DNA from: Paenibacillus rhizovicinus
GTDB lineage: Bacteria > Bacillota > Bacilli > Paenibacillales > Paenibacillaceae
Length of the DNA stretch: 64,000 bases
NCBI RefSeq assembly: GCF_010365285.1
Contig: NZ_CP048286.1
Coordinates: 1,226,001-1,290,000, forward strand
Reading direction: 5' to 3'
Positions 8,466-15,910 of the stretch are shown here, in pieces. The notes under the pieces are model-generated. The model worked only from the letters and a program-made list of their open reading frames with translations, was not told the DNA's origin and did no database searches. A program made the position numbers and the translations under genes. Every line of letters begins with the position of its first letter. The first letter of the stretch is position 1.

Positions 8466-9551
8466 GTGCAAGGAACGAAACGCCGCTGGACCGTCTCGCT
8501 GGCCGTATTCGCGCTCGCCGGCTGGCTAACGATCTATCCCGCGCTCGCCGAACCCGCAGTCCCGCAAGACGAAGAGACTCGAAGCGTGCTGGAGAAAAGC
8601 CTGTCCGTCGTTGAAATCGACAAGGAAATTACGCGGATTCAAACGGAACAGGCCGGAGTTCAAGCCAAGCTGAAGTCCTCTCAAGCCGAACTCGCCTTGC
8701 AAGAGGATGCCATCGCCAAGAAGCGAGAGAATGCCGGTCAGGTCCTGCGCGCCTATTATACCGGAGAACGCGATGTGTTGTTGACTGCGCTGCTGTCCGC
8801 CCGAAATTTGTCCGGGCTCCTGACTGTCATGGACTACTTCGACTATATCTTCTCTTCTGACAAAGATACTTTGAACGATTATACGAAACAATACAAGGCG
8901 CTTAAGAAAAACATCACCTCGCTGAACGAGCAGTCCGCCCAGCTCGACGAGGTGGAGACGCGGCTGAAAACGCAGCGCGACCGCGTCTCCGCGTTGCAAA
9001 GCGAAGTCGATTCCACGTTGAACGGGCGCTCCGATGCAGACAAGCTGCGCTCGCTGATCGATGATTACACCGACTACTGGCAGAATGTCGGCCTTGTCGA
9101 GGTCAATCGCTATTTTAAAGCCTTATCCAAGGCGATGAATAAAATCCCTTCGTGGGTCGAGAAAGACAAGGATATGCTGAAGATCGACGGCTTCAACTAC
9201 ACCTTGTCGATTCCCGCGGATAAGTTAAATGACTTCCTGCGCGGACAAGACAACATTTTCGATAATTTCGCTTTCGCTTTCCAGCAAGACAAAGTCGTCA
9301 TTACCGGTAAAAAAGACGATCTCCAAGTCGAGCTGACCGGGCATTACACGCTGGAAAAGAACGGCGCCATCCTCTTCCATGTCGACGAGCTGATCTTCAA
9401 CGGATTGGCGCTGCCGGATACGACGCGCCAGCAGCTGGAGAAGCAATTCGATCTCGGCTTCTCGCCTTCCGACATCGTCTCTTTCGTCAAAGCCAAATCG
9501 GTGGCAGTACAAGACGGCAAATTAATCATCAAGCTTTCGATCAGTCTATAG
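8466..9551 (+). CDS. Secreted coiled-coil protein of unknown function
   Basis: 361 residues from a GTG start behind GAAAGGGGG, chosen over an upstream ATG without a ribosome site. The signal peptide (residues 1-28) has a hydrophobic core AVFALAGWLTIY and a likely cut at ALA|EP. Two coiled-coil segments follow, about 35-80 and 135-185, resembling the N-terminal helical domains of PcsB/CwlO-type cell-wall proteins, including the RAYYTGERDVLLTALLSARNLSGLL stretch. No CHAP or NlpC/P60 hydrolase domain is present. Instead the C-terminal half (about 190-361) looks like a beta-rich domain of unknown family. It could regulate peptidoglycan hydrolases from outside, but that is only an inference. Its end overlaps the convergent gene by 11 bp. 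Confidence 0.8.
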   Translation: MQGTKRRWTVSLAVFALAGWLTIYPALAEPAVPQDEETRSVLEKSLSVVEIDKEITRIQTEQAGVQAKLKSSQAELALQEDAIAKKRENAGQVLRAYYTGERDVLLTALLSARNLSGLLTVMDYFDYIFSSDKDTLNDYTKQYKALKKNITSLNEQSAQLDEVETRLKTQRDRVSALQSEVDSTLNGRSDADKLRSLIDDYTDYWQNVGLVEVNRYFKALSKAMNKIPSWVEKDKDMLKIDGFNYTLSIPADKLNDFLRGQDNIFDNFAFAFQQDKVVITGKKDDLQVELTGHYTLEKNGAILFHVDELIFNGLALPDTTRQQLEKQFDLGFSPSDIVSFVKAKSVAVQDGKLIIKLSISL

Positions 9552-10887
9552 TTTCATGTTCCGGCGGCGCTTCGGCGCCGTTTTTTTGCGGCGTCTCCGG
9601 CTCGCCGTTCCATTCCGTGATCAGCCGGCTGGCTTGCTCCGCCATAAATGCGTTTACGTTGCCGCCAAGCGAAGCGCTGAGCGCCGTCCACCGAATCCAG
9701 CGTTCGCGCCAAGGCGGATCCGGAGTTGCAGCGGGATCCTTCAGCATAAGGGCCAGAAAGTGCGGCGGACGGTCCGCGATCGCATTGTACTCGAATTCTC
9801 CCGTCATGACGGAGACGCGTGCCGGAAGCCAGCCGAACAGGCGGTAGCGGTCGAGCTGCGCGTCCGAATCCGTCATGTCTTGAATCCATTCCCGCGCTTC
9901 GGCCAGCTTGTCCGTCTCCGCTGTCAGCACGAAGCTGCGGCCATCGCTCCGCACGACAGGACCTTTAGGCGATCCGATTGCGAGGAGCGAACGCTCGTCA
10001 TCCGTCATCGTGAAATACGACGTCCAGGAAATCACGGCGCTGAGCAGCGTCCCCGAACGAAACGCGTGGAGCAATTGCTCCTTCTGCAGCAGCGGATTGA
10101 AACGAAGCAGTTCCTTCCCATGTTCCGCCGCATAATGAAGCTGCTGCTTCTGGCTGGCGGTCAACGGCGACAATTCGGCCGCGGCTGCCGCGTTCTCCGG
10201 GAACAGACCCAGCCAAGCGGACAGATCGCGCGGATTCGACGTATTCAGATTAAACGGGCTGAAATTCCCCGGCTGAAGCTCCGACAATGCGTCGGCAACG
10301 GTCTTGAACGCCTCCATATCTTTGGGCGGTTCCTGGACGCCGGCGAGATGGAGCAGTTTCCTCGACCATACGTTCAGCAGCGGATTGCTGTCTATCGGAA
10401 CGCCCCACAGCGAGCCGTTCCACTTCACCATTCCTGTGAGCGCTTCCAATATGTCTGCGGCAGAATCGCCGGTTACGATTTCGTCGACGGGAAGCAAGTA
10501 GCCTTGCATGGCAAACTCGCGCACGCGGTCATTATCGAGCAGCATGACGTCGAAGGGCTCGCCGGCTTCGGATGCGGTTTTTCGCGCTTCGTCGGCATCC
10601 TGGCCATGAATATTCGTCATTTTAATCGTGATATTCCGATGGGTAAGCTGAAATCGTTCATTGCTCTTGATCCAATATTGAAATTCCGACTCGTCCATGG
10701 AGACGGCAATCGAAAGTGTCTTTGGTTCTAAGTCGTCGCCATTATCGACCTGCGGCTGCTGGCTGGAAGGTGTCCCTCCGTCCGAAGGCGTAATGGGCAA
10801 GCCGGATTTGCCATTCATCGAAACAAGCAAAGCCGCGCATATCGTAAAGACGCTTAATAGCAAAACGACCGCTTTTCTACGGGACAC
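9541..10887 (-). CDS. Extracellular solute-binding protein, family 1 (orphan)
   Basis: 448 residues from a GTG start behind GAGGAGGG. The N-terminal hydrophobic segment (6-24) acts as a signal or anchor, but there is no lipobox cysteine after it, unlike most Gram-positive binding proteins. A Ser/Pro/Asp/Gln linker follows to about 55. The binding-protein fold shows EPFDVMLLDNDRVREFAMQGYLLPVDEIV (about 110-140), WNGSLWGVPIDSNPLLNVWSRKLL (about 155-180) and a C-terminal WLPARVSV block. No permease or ATPase gene is nearby. It may serve a remote transporter or act as a sensor partner. Confidence 0.8.
   Translation of the reverse strand: MSRRKAVVLLLSVFTICAALLVSMNGKSGLPITPSDGGTPSSQQPQVDNGDDLEPKTLSIAVSMDESEFQYWIKSNERFQLTHRNITIKMTNIHGQDADEARKTASEAGEPFDVMLLDNDRVREFAMQGYLLPVDEIVTGDSAADILEALTGMVKWNGSLWGVPIDSNPLLNVWSRKLLHLAGVQEPPKDMEAFKTVADALSELQPGNFSPFNLNTSNPRDLSAWLGLFPENAAAAAELSPLTASQKQQLHYAAEHGKELLRFNPLLQKEQLLHAFRSGTLLSAVISWTSYFTMTDDERSLLAIGSPKGPVVRSDGRSFVLTAETDKLAEAREWIQDMTDSDAQLDRYRLFGWLPARVSVMTGEFEYNAIADRPPHFLALMLKDPAATPDPPWRERWIRWTALSASLGGNVNAFMAEQASRLITEWNGEPETPQKNGAEAPPEHETID
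9566..9588 (+). terminator. Terminator of the coiled-coil gene, inside the convergent coding region
   Basis: CGGCGC-TTCG-GCGCCG (9566-9581) followed by seven T (9582-9588) on the plus strand. It is a tight 6-bp stem with an extra-stable UUCG tetraloop, 14 bp past the plus-strand stop and wholly inside the 3' coding end of the solute-binding protein gene on the other strand. Confidence 0.85.
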
Positions 10888-11014
10888 TCCATCCCTCCTC
10901 GCCGTTTAATGGCTAACTTTCATTGTAGCAAGAAAGCGTTTTTTTGTCTGTATAGATTTCATTGCTTCCCTTGCCGATATTCGCCATACTTAATGGACGA
11001 CCGTCGGAAGGAGA

Positions 11015-11533
11015 ATGTTGCCCTTGATTACTGTTTACAGTGTAGACCTGTTGCTGCAGGAGGATAGGATGCCGACTTATTACGCACGGCTCATCCAAGA
11101 CATCGCGGATGCCGTCACCTTGAAGGACCGTCATCAAACGACCTTGTTCGTACGTACCGCTGAAGATTGCGAAGCGATCGAACGTATCTCGGACGAATAT
11201 AACGTCATTTGCGAGCGCGGAACCTGGCTGCAGCTCGACTCCGGCTGGCTGCCGAACGAACGAATAGTCACGGATTACGGCATTGTAACGCATGAAGGGA
11301 ATGTATTTCTCGATCGAGGACTTGTCGCCGTTGTCCAACTTGCCCCCTGGGACGACCCGGTTGCGGAGTTCGAATCGGCGCTCGAGCAAGCCGATGAGCA
11401 TGCCATAGCGACGTTAACGCAAGAAGACGGCCGCCGGCTGCTCGCCGTCGACCGTCATCAGGTTGATTTGCTCGCAGGCATTGCCCGCGCTTATCGCTGT
11501 GCCTTCGAAATCTTCCTGCCGGCTTCCGTCTAA
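11015..11533 (+). CDS. Hypothetical protein, 172 residues
   Basis: I do not recognise a family. The protein is soluble, without signal peptide or membrane helix, and acidic. An alternating pattern is visible: MPTYYARLIQDIADAV, then TTLFVRTAEDCEAIERISDEYNVIC, then GIVTHEGNVFLDRGLVAVVQLAPW, suggesting mixed alpha/beta folding. AAGGAGA lies directly before the ATG at 11015, too close to be ideal, so an in-frame TTG at 11018 or 11024 may be the real start. The stop overlaps the end of the convergent PhoH-like gene by 4 bp. Coding is supported by third-position GC bias and a good ribosome site. Confidence 0.6.
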   Translation: MLPLITVYSVDLLLQEDRMPTYYARLIQDIADAVTLKDRHQTTLFVRTAEDCEAIERISDEYNVICERGTWLQLDSGWLPNERIVTDYGIVTHEGNVFLDRGLVAVVQLAPWDDPVAEFESALEQADEHAIATLTQEDGRRLLAVDRHQVDLLAGIARAYRCAFEIFLPASV

Positions 11534-12861
11534 AGCAAATCCGCTGCCAGCTGAGCAAGCTTGGAGCGCTCGCCCTTCTCCAGCGTCATATGCCCGCTGA
11601 CGCCTTCCTGCTTGAACCGTTCCACGATATGCGTGAGCCCGTTGCTGATGGAATCGAGATAGGGGTGATCGATTTGCTCCGGATCGCCCATCAGCACGAT
11701 CTTACTGCCTTCGCCAACGCGCGAAACGATCGTTTTCACCTCGTGGCGGGTCAGATTCTGCGCTTCGTCGACGATGATGAATTGACCCGGAATGGATCTT
11801 CCCCGGATGTAAGTAAGCGCCTCGACTTGGATGCTGCCGAGCCCCATCAGGATCTTGTCGATGTCGCCGGACTTCTTCGTATCGAACAGAAACTCCAAAT
11901 TATCGTAAATCGGCTGCATCCACGGACGCAGCTTCTCTTCTTTCTCTCCCGGTAAATAGCCGATATCTTTGCCCATCGGCACGACAGGTCTCGCGATCAG
12001 CAGTTTTTTGTATTTATGCTCATCCTCCACCTTCATCAGCCCTGCGGCGAGCGCCAGCAGCGTCTTGCCCGTTCCTGCCTTGCCGGTCAACGTCACGAGC
12101 GGAATATCGTCGTTTAACAGCAGTTCCAGCGCCATGCGCTGTTGGGCGTTGCGGGCAGTGATGCCCCACACGGGATCGTTGCTTAAGTATAGCGGTTCCA
12201 GCCTCGCCCCATCCTGGCTTACTTTCAAGAGCGCGGACTTCGAGGTGCCCATTTCGTCTCTCAGAATAACGAACTCGTTGGGTTGCAACCGTAGATTCAG
12301 CAGCAAATTTTTGATCGTCAGAAACCGGTACGTATAAAATTCGTCGATCACCGAGGGATGCACCTTCAGCGTCAAATAGCCGGCGTATACCTCGGATGGC
12401 AGTACGACCTGATCGGACAGATAATCCTGCGCTTCGATCCCCAGCACATCCGCCTTGATGCGAACGAGCACGTCTTTGCTGACGATAATGACCGGCCGGG
12501 CACTCCCCTTATCCTGCTCTTCGAGATGATAGTTCAAGGCAACCGCAAGAATCCGATTGTCATTCGACATTTCCCCGAACATTTCTTGCACGCGGATAAA
12601 GCTTCGATGATTCAGTTCAACCTTCAGTACGCCCCCGTTATCCAGCACGATGCCTTCATGCAAATGCCCGCTCTCTCTCATATTGTCCAACAGGCGGGAA
12701 ACATGCCTTGCATTGCGGCCAAGCTCATCCGCGAGCCTCTTCTTCGAGTCGATTTCTTCCAACACCACCGCGGGGATTATGACTTCATTATCATCGAAGG
12801 CAAAGATCGCTTGCGGGTCATGGAGCAGTACATTGGTGTCGAGCACGAATATTTTTTTCAT
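11530..12861 (-). CDS. ylaK: PIN-PhoH fusion protein (YlaK family)
   Basis: 443 residues. An N-terminal PIN nuclease domain (about 1-140) starts FVLDTNVLLHDPQ with acidic residues placed as in PIN domains (LEEIDSKKRLADELGRNAR). The C-terminal PhoH ATPase has Walker A TGKAGTGKT near 245 and Walker B FIIVDEAQNLT near 345, followed by LMGDPEQID. PhoH2-type proteins of this architecture act as RNA helicase-nucleases in other bacteria. The start at 12861 is chosen because AGGAGG lies 7 nt upstream, and a longer in-frame reading has none. It is divergent from the YlaJ lipoprotein, as in B. subtilis ylaJ-ylaK. Confidence 0.93.
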   Translation of the reverse strand: MKKIFVLDTNVLLHDPQAIFAFDDNEVIIPAVVLEEIDSKKRLADELGRNARHVSRLLDNMRESGHLHEGIVLDNGGVLKVELNHRSFIRVQEMFGEMSNDNRILAVALNYHLEEQDKGSARPVIIVSKDVLVRIKADVLGIEAQDYLSDQVVLPSEVYAGYLTLKVHPSVIDEFYTYRFLTIKNLLLNLRLQPNEFVILRDEMGTSKSALLKVSQDGARLEPLYLSNDPVWGITARNAQQRMALELLLNDDIPLVTLTGKAGTGKTLLALAAGLMKVEDEHKYKKLLIARPVVPMGKDIGYLPGEKEEKLRPWMQPIYDNLEFLFDTKKSGDIDKILMGLGSIQVEALTYIRGRSIPGQFIIVDEAQNLTRHEVKTIVSRVGEGSKIVLMGDPEQIDHPYLDSISNGLTHIVERFKQEGVSGHMTLEKGERSKLAQLAADLL

Positions 12862-12966
12862 CGTGAGCCCTCCTGGCGTTGGAATTTCGTTCAAAGGCGT
12901 ACATAGCGGAACCCGCTTCAAGGTAAACTATGCTTGAACAAAAGATGCAGACTTTAGAAAGGTCAG

Positions 12967-13563
12967 GTGGCGAATATGAGGAAATGGCTGGTGCCCGCTA
13001 TGCTCCTTTGTATGCTGGCAGCAGGTTGTAATACTGTCGCCCGCAATGAAACATCACCCTCTCCGCAGAATGATCAACGCATTCGAGCGCAGCAGAGCGC
13101 CCCGCAAAAGAAACAAATAAGCAGCCCTAAGCAAGTCGCCGCGCATTTAGAGAACTTGGCGCGTCACGTACCAGGGGTTAAGGGCGCGCACTGCGTCGTC
13201 TTTAAAAATACAGCCGTCGTCGGCATCGACGTTGCAGGCAACTTAGACCGTTCCCGCGTCGGCACCGTCAAATACGCCGTAGCGGAGGCGTTCCACAAGG
13301 ATCCTTACGGCATCGACGCCATCGTCACCGCGGACATCGACATCTCCTCGCGGCTGAACGAGCTCGGAGCCGATATTAGACGCGGCCGCCCGATTGCCGG
13401 TTTCGGCGAAGAAATGGCGGACATTATCGGCCGGATCGTGCCGCAGATCCCGCGGGACGTGAAGCCGATCGCGGAACCGAAAGCCTTAAACAAACCAAAC
13501 ATGGAACACAAAATGGATACCGGCACTCGCGTGAACAGCCGCATGAATCGCGAGAAGCCGTAA
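12967..13563 (+). CDS. ylaJ: YhcN/YlaJ family sporulation lipoprotein
   Basis: 198 residues from GTG 12967 with AAAGG 5 nt upstream; an ATG three codons later is an alternative. A lipobox LAAGC (near residue 18-22) ends the signal peptide. A polar Gln/Ser/Pro linker is followed by the YhcN/YlaJ domain: ARHVPGVKGAHCVVFKNTAVVGIDV, then VKYAVAEAFHKDPYGIDAIVTADIDISSRLNELGADI. YhcN and YlaJ are membrane lipoproteins of the forespore that influence germination. The position opposite the ylaK-like gene supports the YlaJ assignment. The C-terminal 35 residues are low-complexity and basic. Confidence 0.88.
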   Translation: MANMRKWLVPAMLLCMLAAGCNTVARNETSPSPQNDQRIRAQQSAPQKKQISSPKQVAAHLENLARHVPGVKGAHCVVFKNTAVVGIDVAGNLDRSRVGTVKYAVAEAFHKDPYGIDAIVTADIDISSRLNELGADIRRGRPIAGFGEEMADIIGRIVPQIPRDVKPIAEPKALNKPNMEHKMDTGTRVNSRMNREKP

Positions 13564-13634
13564 CACAAGAAGAATCGCTTCCTTAGAAATATAAGTCAGT
13601 ATAGCTAATTTATACTTCCTTATATTTAGACAGA

Positions 13635-13664
13635 AAAAGCCTAGTGAAGTTTCACTAGGCTTTT
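13635..13664. terminator. Bidirectional terminator between ylaJ and the flavin-fold gene
   Basis: A perfect 14-bp stem AAAAGCCTAGTGAA / TTCACTAGGCTTTT with a 2-nt spacer. The T run within the stem serves both directions. It overlaps the last codons of the minus-strand gene that ends at 13655. Confidence 0.88.
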
Positions 13665-14107
13665 CTCATGGCCGCAAACACCTGTCCATCCAGTTTGTCC
13701 GCAGCTCGTTGATCGTACGTTTTCTCATAGTCCGGCTGAGCGGACAAGCGCGCGCCGTAAAACATCGCATCGCGGATAACCGTGATGTCAACGTCAAAGC
13801 AGACGAGCTTAAAAGGTACATCTTCCAATGCTTCCGAAACAAGCCTTGCTGTGCCGTAGATCGTTTGAACGGTTCCTGGCGCAAACAGGGTAACGCTTAT
13901 TTCGGCTTTCGAAGTCATGTTCACTGACAAGCGCGAACGGCCGTCGATCGCAAATCGCAGCGTGGTACGGTTGACCGCATAAATCCACGAGATTGCGCTG
14001 GACGTCGGTGATCCGCTGTCCGTATCGATGGTGTGCAGAAGAACGAACGGTTTGTCGTTCAGTGCGCCATAGAATTCGTCAGAGAGTAATGTGACGGGTT
14101 CGGTCAT
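13655..14107 (-). CDS. Pyridoxamine 5'-phosphate oxidase-like flavin-binding fold protein (YlaL-like)
   Basis: 150 residues with the split beta-barrel of the PNPOx-like superfamily: FVLLHTIDTDSGSPTSSAISWIYAVNRTTLRFAID (about 21-55), SRLSVNMTSKAEISVTLF (58-75) and TIYGTARLVSEAL (82-94). These proteins bind FMN or F420 and usually reduce small substrates; the substrate here cannot be told. It has the size and neighbourhood of B. subtilis YlaL. The start has GAAGGAGGGC upstream. The gene stands alone between a terminator and the LCP gene end. Confidence 0.8.
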   Translation of the reverse strand: MTEPVTLLSDEFYGALNDKPFVLLHTIDTDSGSPTSSAISWIYAVNRTTLRFAIDGRSRLSVNMTSKAEISVTLFAPGTVQTIYGTARLVSEALEDVPFKLVCFDVDITVIRDAMFYGARLSAQPDYEKTYDQRAADKLDGQVFAAMRKA

Positions 14108-14185
14108 CCGCAGCCCTCCTTGCTCACAGTGTCATGAATGCTCCGATGCACCCATTATAGCATAGCAGTGTCCGCTCTTCCACCG

Positions 14186-15190
14186 TCATTCAGCCAGTTT
14201 TGCGCTGAGCGCATCCTTCGCTGCCTGCAGTTTCGCCGCATCCAAATAAACGTAAGGACTCTTCCAAGTTCCTTCGAGCGGGATGAACGTAATGTCGCTT
14301 CCGCTAATGCCGTAATACGTTTTGAGCAGGTTCGTAACCTCGCCGGCCGGGATGTCCATCCGCAGATTGTTTCCAACCGCCTTAATGACACTGCCAATCT
14401 TGGTAACGCCGGAGAAGGACTTCAGCTTGTCGGCGATTTGGCCAAGAACCTGGCTCTCGCGCTGGTTGCGGTCAAAGTCGCTGGACATGTTCTTACCGTC
14501 GTTCGACTTGCGGTAACGCACGAAATCAAGCGCATCGTCGCCCATCAGCTTTTGACGGCCTTTGGACAAATTAATGTTGGTACCGTCTGCCTTATCGACG
14601 TAATGCATGTCCATATCGACGTCGACCGTTACGCCGCCGAGCGCATCCACGACGTCGGAGAAGCCTTGGAAGTTAATCATCGTCGTATAGTCGATCGGAA
14701 CGTCGAAGAACTTGCCGAACATCGAGCGCATGCCCTTCTTCGCCGCCTGCTCGGCTTCCTTGTCCTTCAGGCCGTCGTTATGCTCCTGCCTGAGGAAATT
14801 CGCATAATACGCGTTCGCCTTGCGGGTATTATAGCCGTTCACCTGAATGCGGGAGTCCCGAGGAATGGAGACGACTACGGCGGACTTGGTCTTCGGGTTC
14901 ATCGCCACGACCATCATGACGTCCGTGTTCAGCGTTCCGGTGTTCTTCCGCGTGTCCATGCCCAGCAGCATTAACGTGACCGGTTTTACTTTTACGGAAT
15001 TCTCAGGCGCAACCACAACAGTCGGGTCGGCATCTGTCGTAATATCTTTCAGCGCATCTTTGGATACATACACCAAATAGCCAAGGTAGCATGCGACTCC
15101 GACAAGCCCTACGAGAAGGGCAACCATGATGCGGCGCGGCCAATAGTTTTTTTTCTTCGGTCGTACGGCGTGCGTTGCCTTCCTTGACAT
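14186..15190 (-). CDS. LytR-CpsA-Psr family glycopolymer ligase
   Basis: 334 residues. A basic N-terminus with one transmembrane helix (about 22-43) places the catalytic domain outside. The LCP motifs are clear: MLLGMDTR near 78, TDVMMVVAMNPKTKSAVVVSIPRDSRI near 90-117, and DALDFVRYRKS...DFDRNQRESQVL near 225-255, with the Arg and Asp residues that bind polyprenyl pyrophosphate. LCP enzymes attach teichoic acids or other glycopolymers to peptidoglycan. The ATG at 15190 has AAGGTGG 5 nt upstream; the GTG at 15199 does not. It is the last gene of a typA-ylaH-15205 cluster. Confidence 0.93.
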   Translation of the reverse strand: MSRKATHAVRPKKKNYWPRRIMVALLVGLVGVACYLGYLVYVSKDALKDITTDADPTVVVAPENSVKVKPVTLMLLGMDTRKNTGTLNTDVMMVVAMNPKTKSAVVVSIPRDSRIQVNGYNTRKANAYYANFLRQEHNDGLKDKEAEQAAKKGMRSMFGKFFDVPIDYTTMINFQGFSDVVDALGGVTVDVDMDMHYVDKADGTNINLSKGRQKLMGDDALDFVRYRKSNDGKNMSSDFDRNQRESQVLGQIADKLKSFSGVTKIGSVIKAVGNNLRMDIPAGEVTNLLKTYYGISGSDITFIPLEGTWKSPYVYLDAAKLQAAKDALSAKLAE

Positions 15191-15204
15191 GTTATCCACC
15201 TTCG

Positions 15205-15477
15205 TCAGTTGTATTTCGGATTCTGGTTGATGTCTGTTAAGAGCTGCTCCGCGGCTTCGCGGGGGTACATCTGCAGCTTCGTTCGGCCATCCTTGTCATA
15301 CTTCAAATGGATCATCGTGTCGTCCGTCTTATGTACGAGCAAGTTCGTTACACCATGATCGTCCGTCAGGATTTCGAGAAAGAAGTCGCGGGTGTCCGCA
15401 GCTGCGCGGTCCTCGGGCCTTTCTTCGGCGACAAGCTGAATTTGAAGCCAATTGAATAGGGCATCCTCCAACCGCAC
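15205..15477 (-). CDS. Hypothetical small protein, 90 residues
   Basis: No family is recognised. It is an acidic soluble protein from a GTG start with AAGGGG 8 nt upstream, beginning 4 nt after the ylaH stop, so it should be translated from the same message. Two halves are visible: a helical N-terminus (about 1-35, LEDALFNWLQIQLVAEERPEDRAAADT) and a beta-rich middle (VTNLLVHKTDDTMIHLKYD, about 43-62), ending in a short helix. The position in B. subtilis holds no obvious counterpart. It is not YlaN, whose sequence differs. Confidence 0.7.
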   Translation of the reverse strand: MRLEDALFNWLQIQLVAEERPEDRAAADTRDFFLEILTDDHGVTNLLVHKTDDTMIHLKYDKDGRTKLQMYPREAAEQLLTDINQNPKYN

Positions 15478-15480
15478 TGT

Positions 15481-15780
15481 TTATACCCCTTCCGTGTCGG
15501 AACTGCTGCTGCGTCTCGCTTTGATCCTGTCATAGATCTGTCTGCCGCGAAGCAGCAGCATCATGAAGACGGCGACCGCCATGCATTGGAGAATCGGCAG
15601 GCCGAAATCCTGAAGGATAAACAAAACGAACGCGCCGATGACCATGATCAAATGAACGAGAATTTCCTTCAGGATCGGCAGTCGCTTCGAAGCGCGAAAC
15701 ACTGCGTTGAAAATATAAATAATAAACGCGAGGATAAGGATGTACGTCAAAAACGGGTTTTGCGAAAGCCAGTGCTGCAC
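15481..15780 (-). CDS. ylaH: YlaH-like family membrane protein
   Basis: 99 residues with three hydrophobic helices at about 8-26, 38-57 and 60-78, the middle region reading KRLPILKEILVHLIMVIGAF, typical of the YlaH-like family. The function is unknown; B. subtilis ylaH also follows typA (ylaG). The ATG is preceded by AAAGGAGGAGAACGC. The C-terminus is short, basic and Ser-rich, probably cytoplasmic. Confidence 0.82.
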   Translation of the reverse strand: MQHWLSQNPFLTYILILAFIIYIFNAVFRASKRLPILKEILVHLIMVIGAFVLFILQDFGLPILQCMAVAVFMMLLLRGRQIYDRIKARRSSSSDTEGV

Positions 15781-15837
15781 GTGCGTTCTCCTCCTTTGTC
15801 TATTCTATAAATAGCATATCTATCGGCTTGACGCAAA

Positions 15838-15883
15838 CGGCAGGGCAACGGATATCCCGAATGGGAAGTCCGTTGCCCTGCCT
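15838..15883 (-). other. Strong stem-loop between typA and ylaH
   Basis: CAGGGCAACGGA (15841-15852) pairs perfectly with TCCGTTGCCCTG (15869-15880), extendable to 14 bp. The loop carries a second small hairpin TCCC-GAAT-GGGA. There is no T run on either strand, so it is not a textbook terminator. It could reduce read-through from typA or stabilise the 3' end. Confidence 0.6.
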
Positions 15884-15910
15884 CCGTCAAAGCGTATGTT
15901 CAGGAAATGC

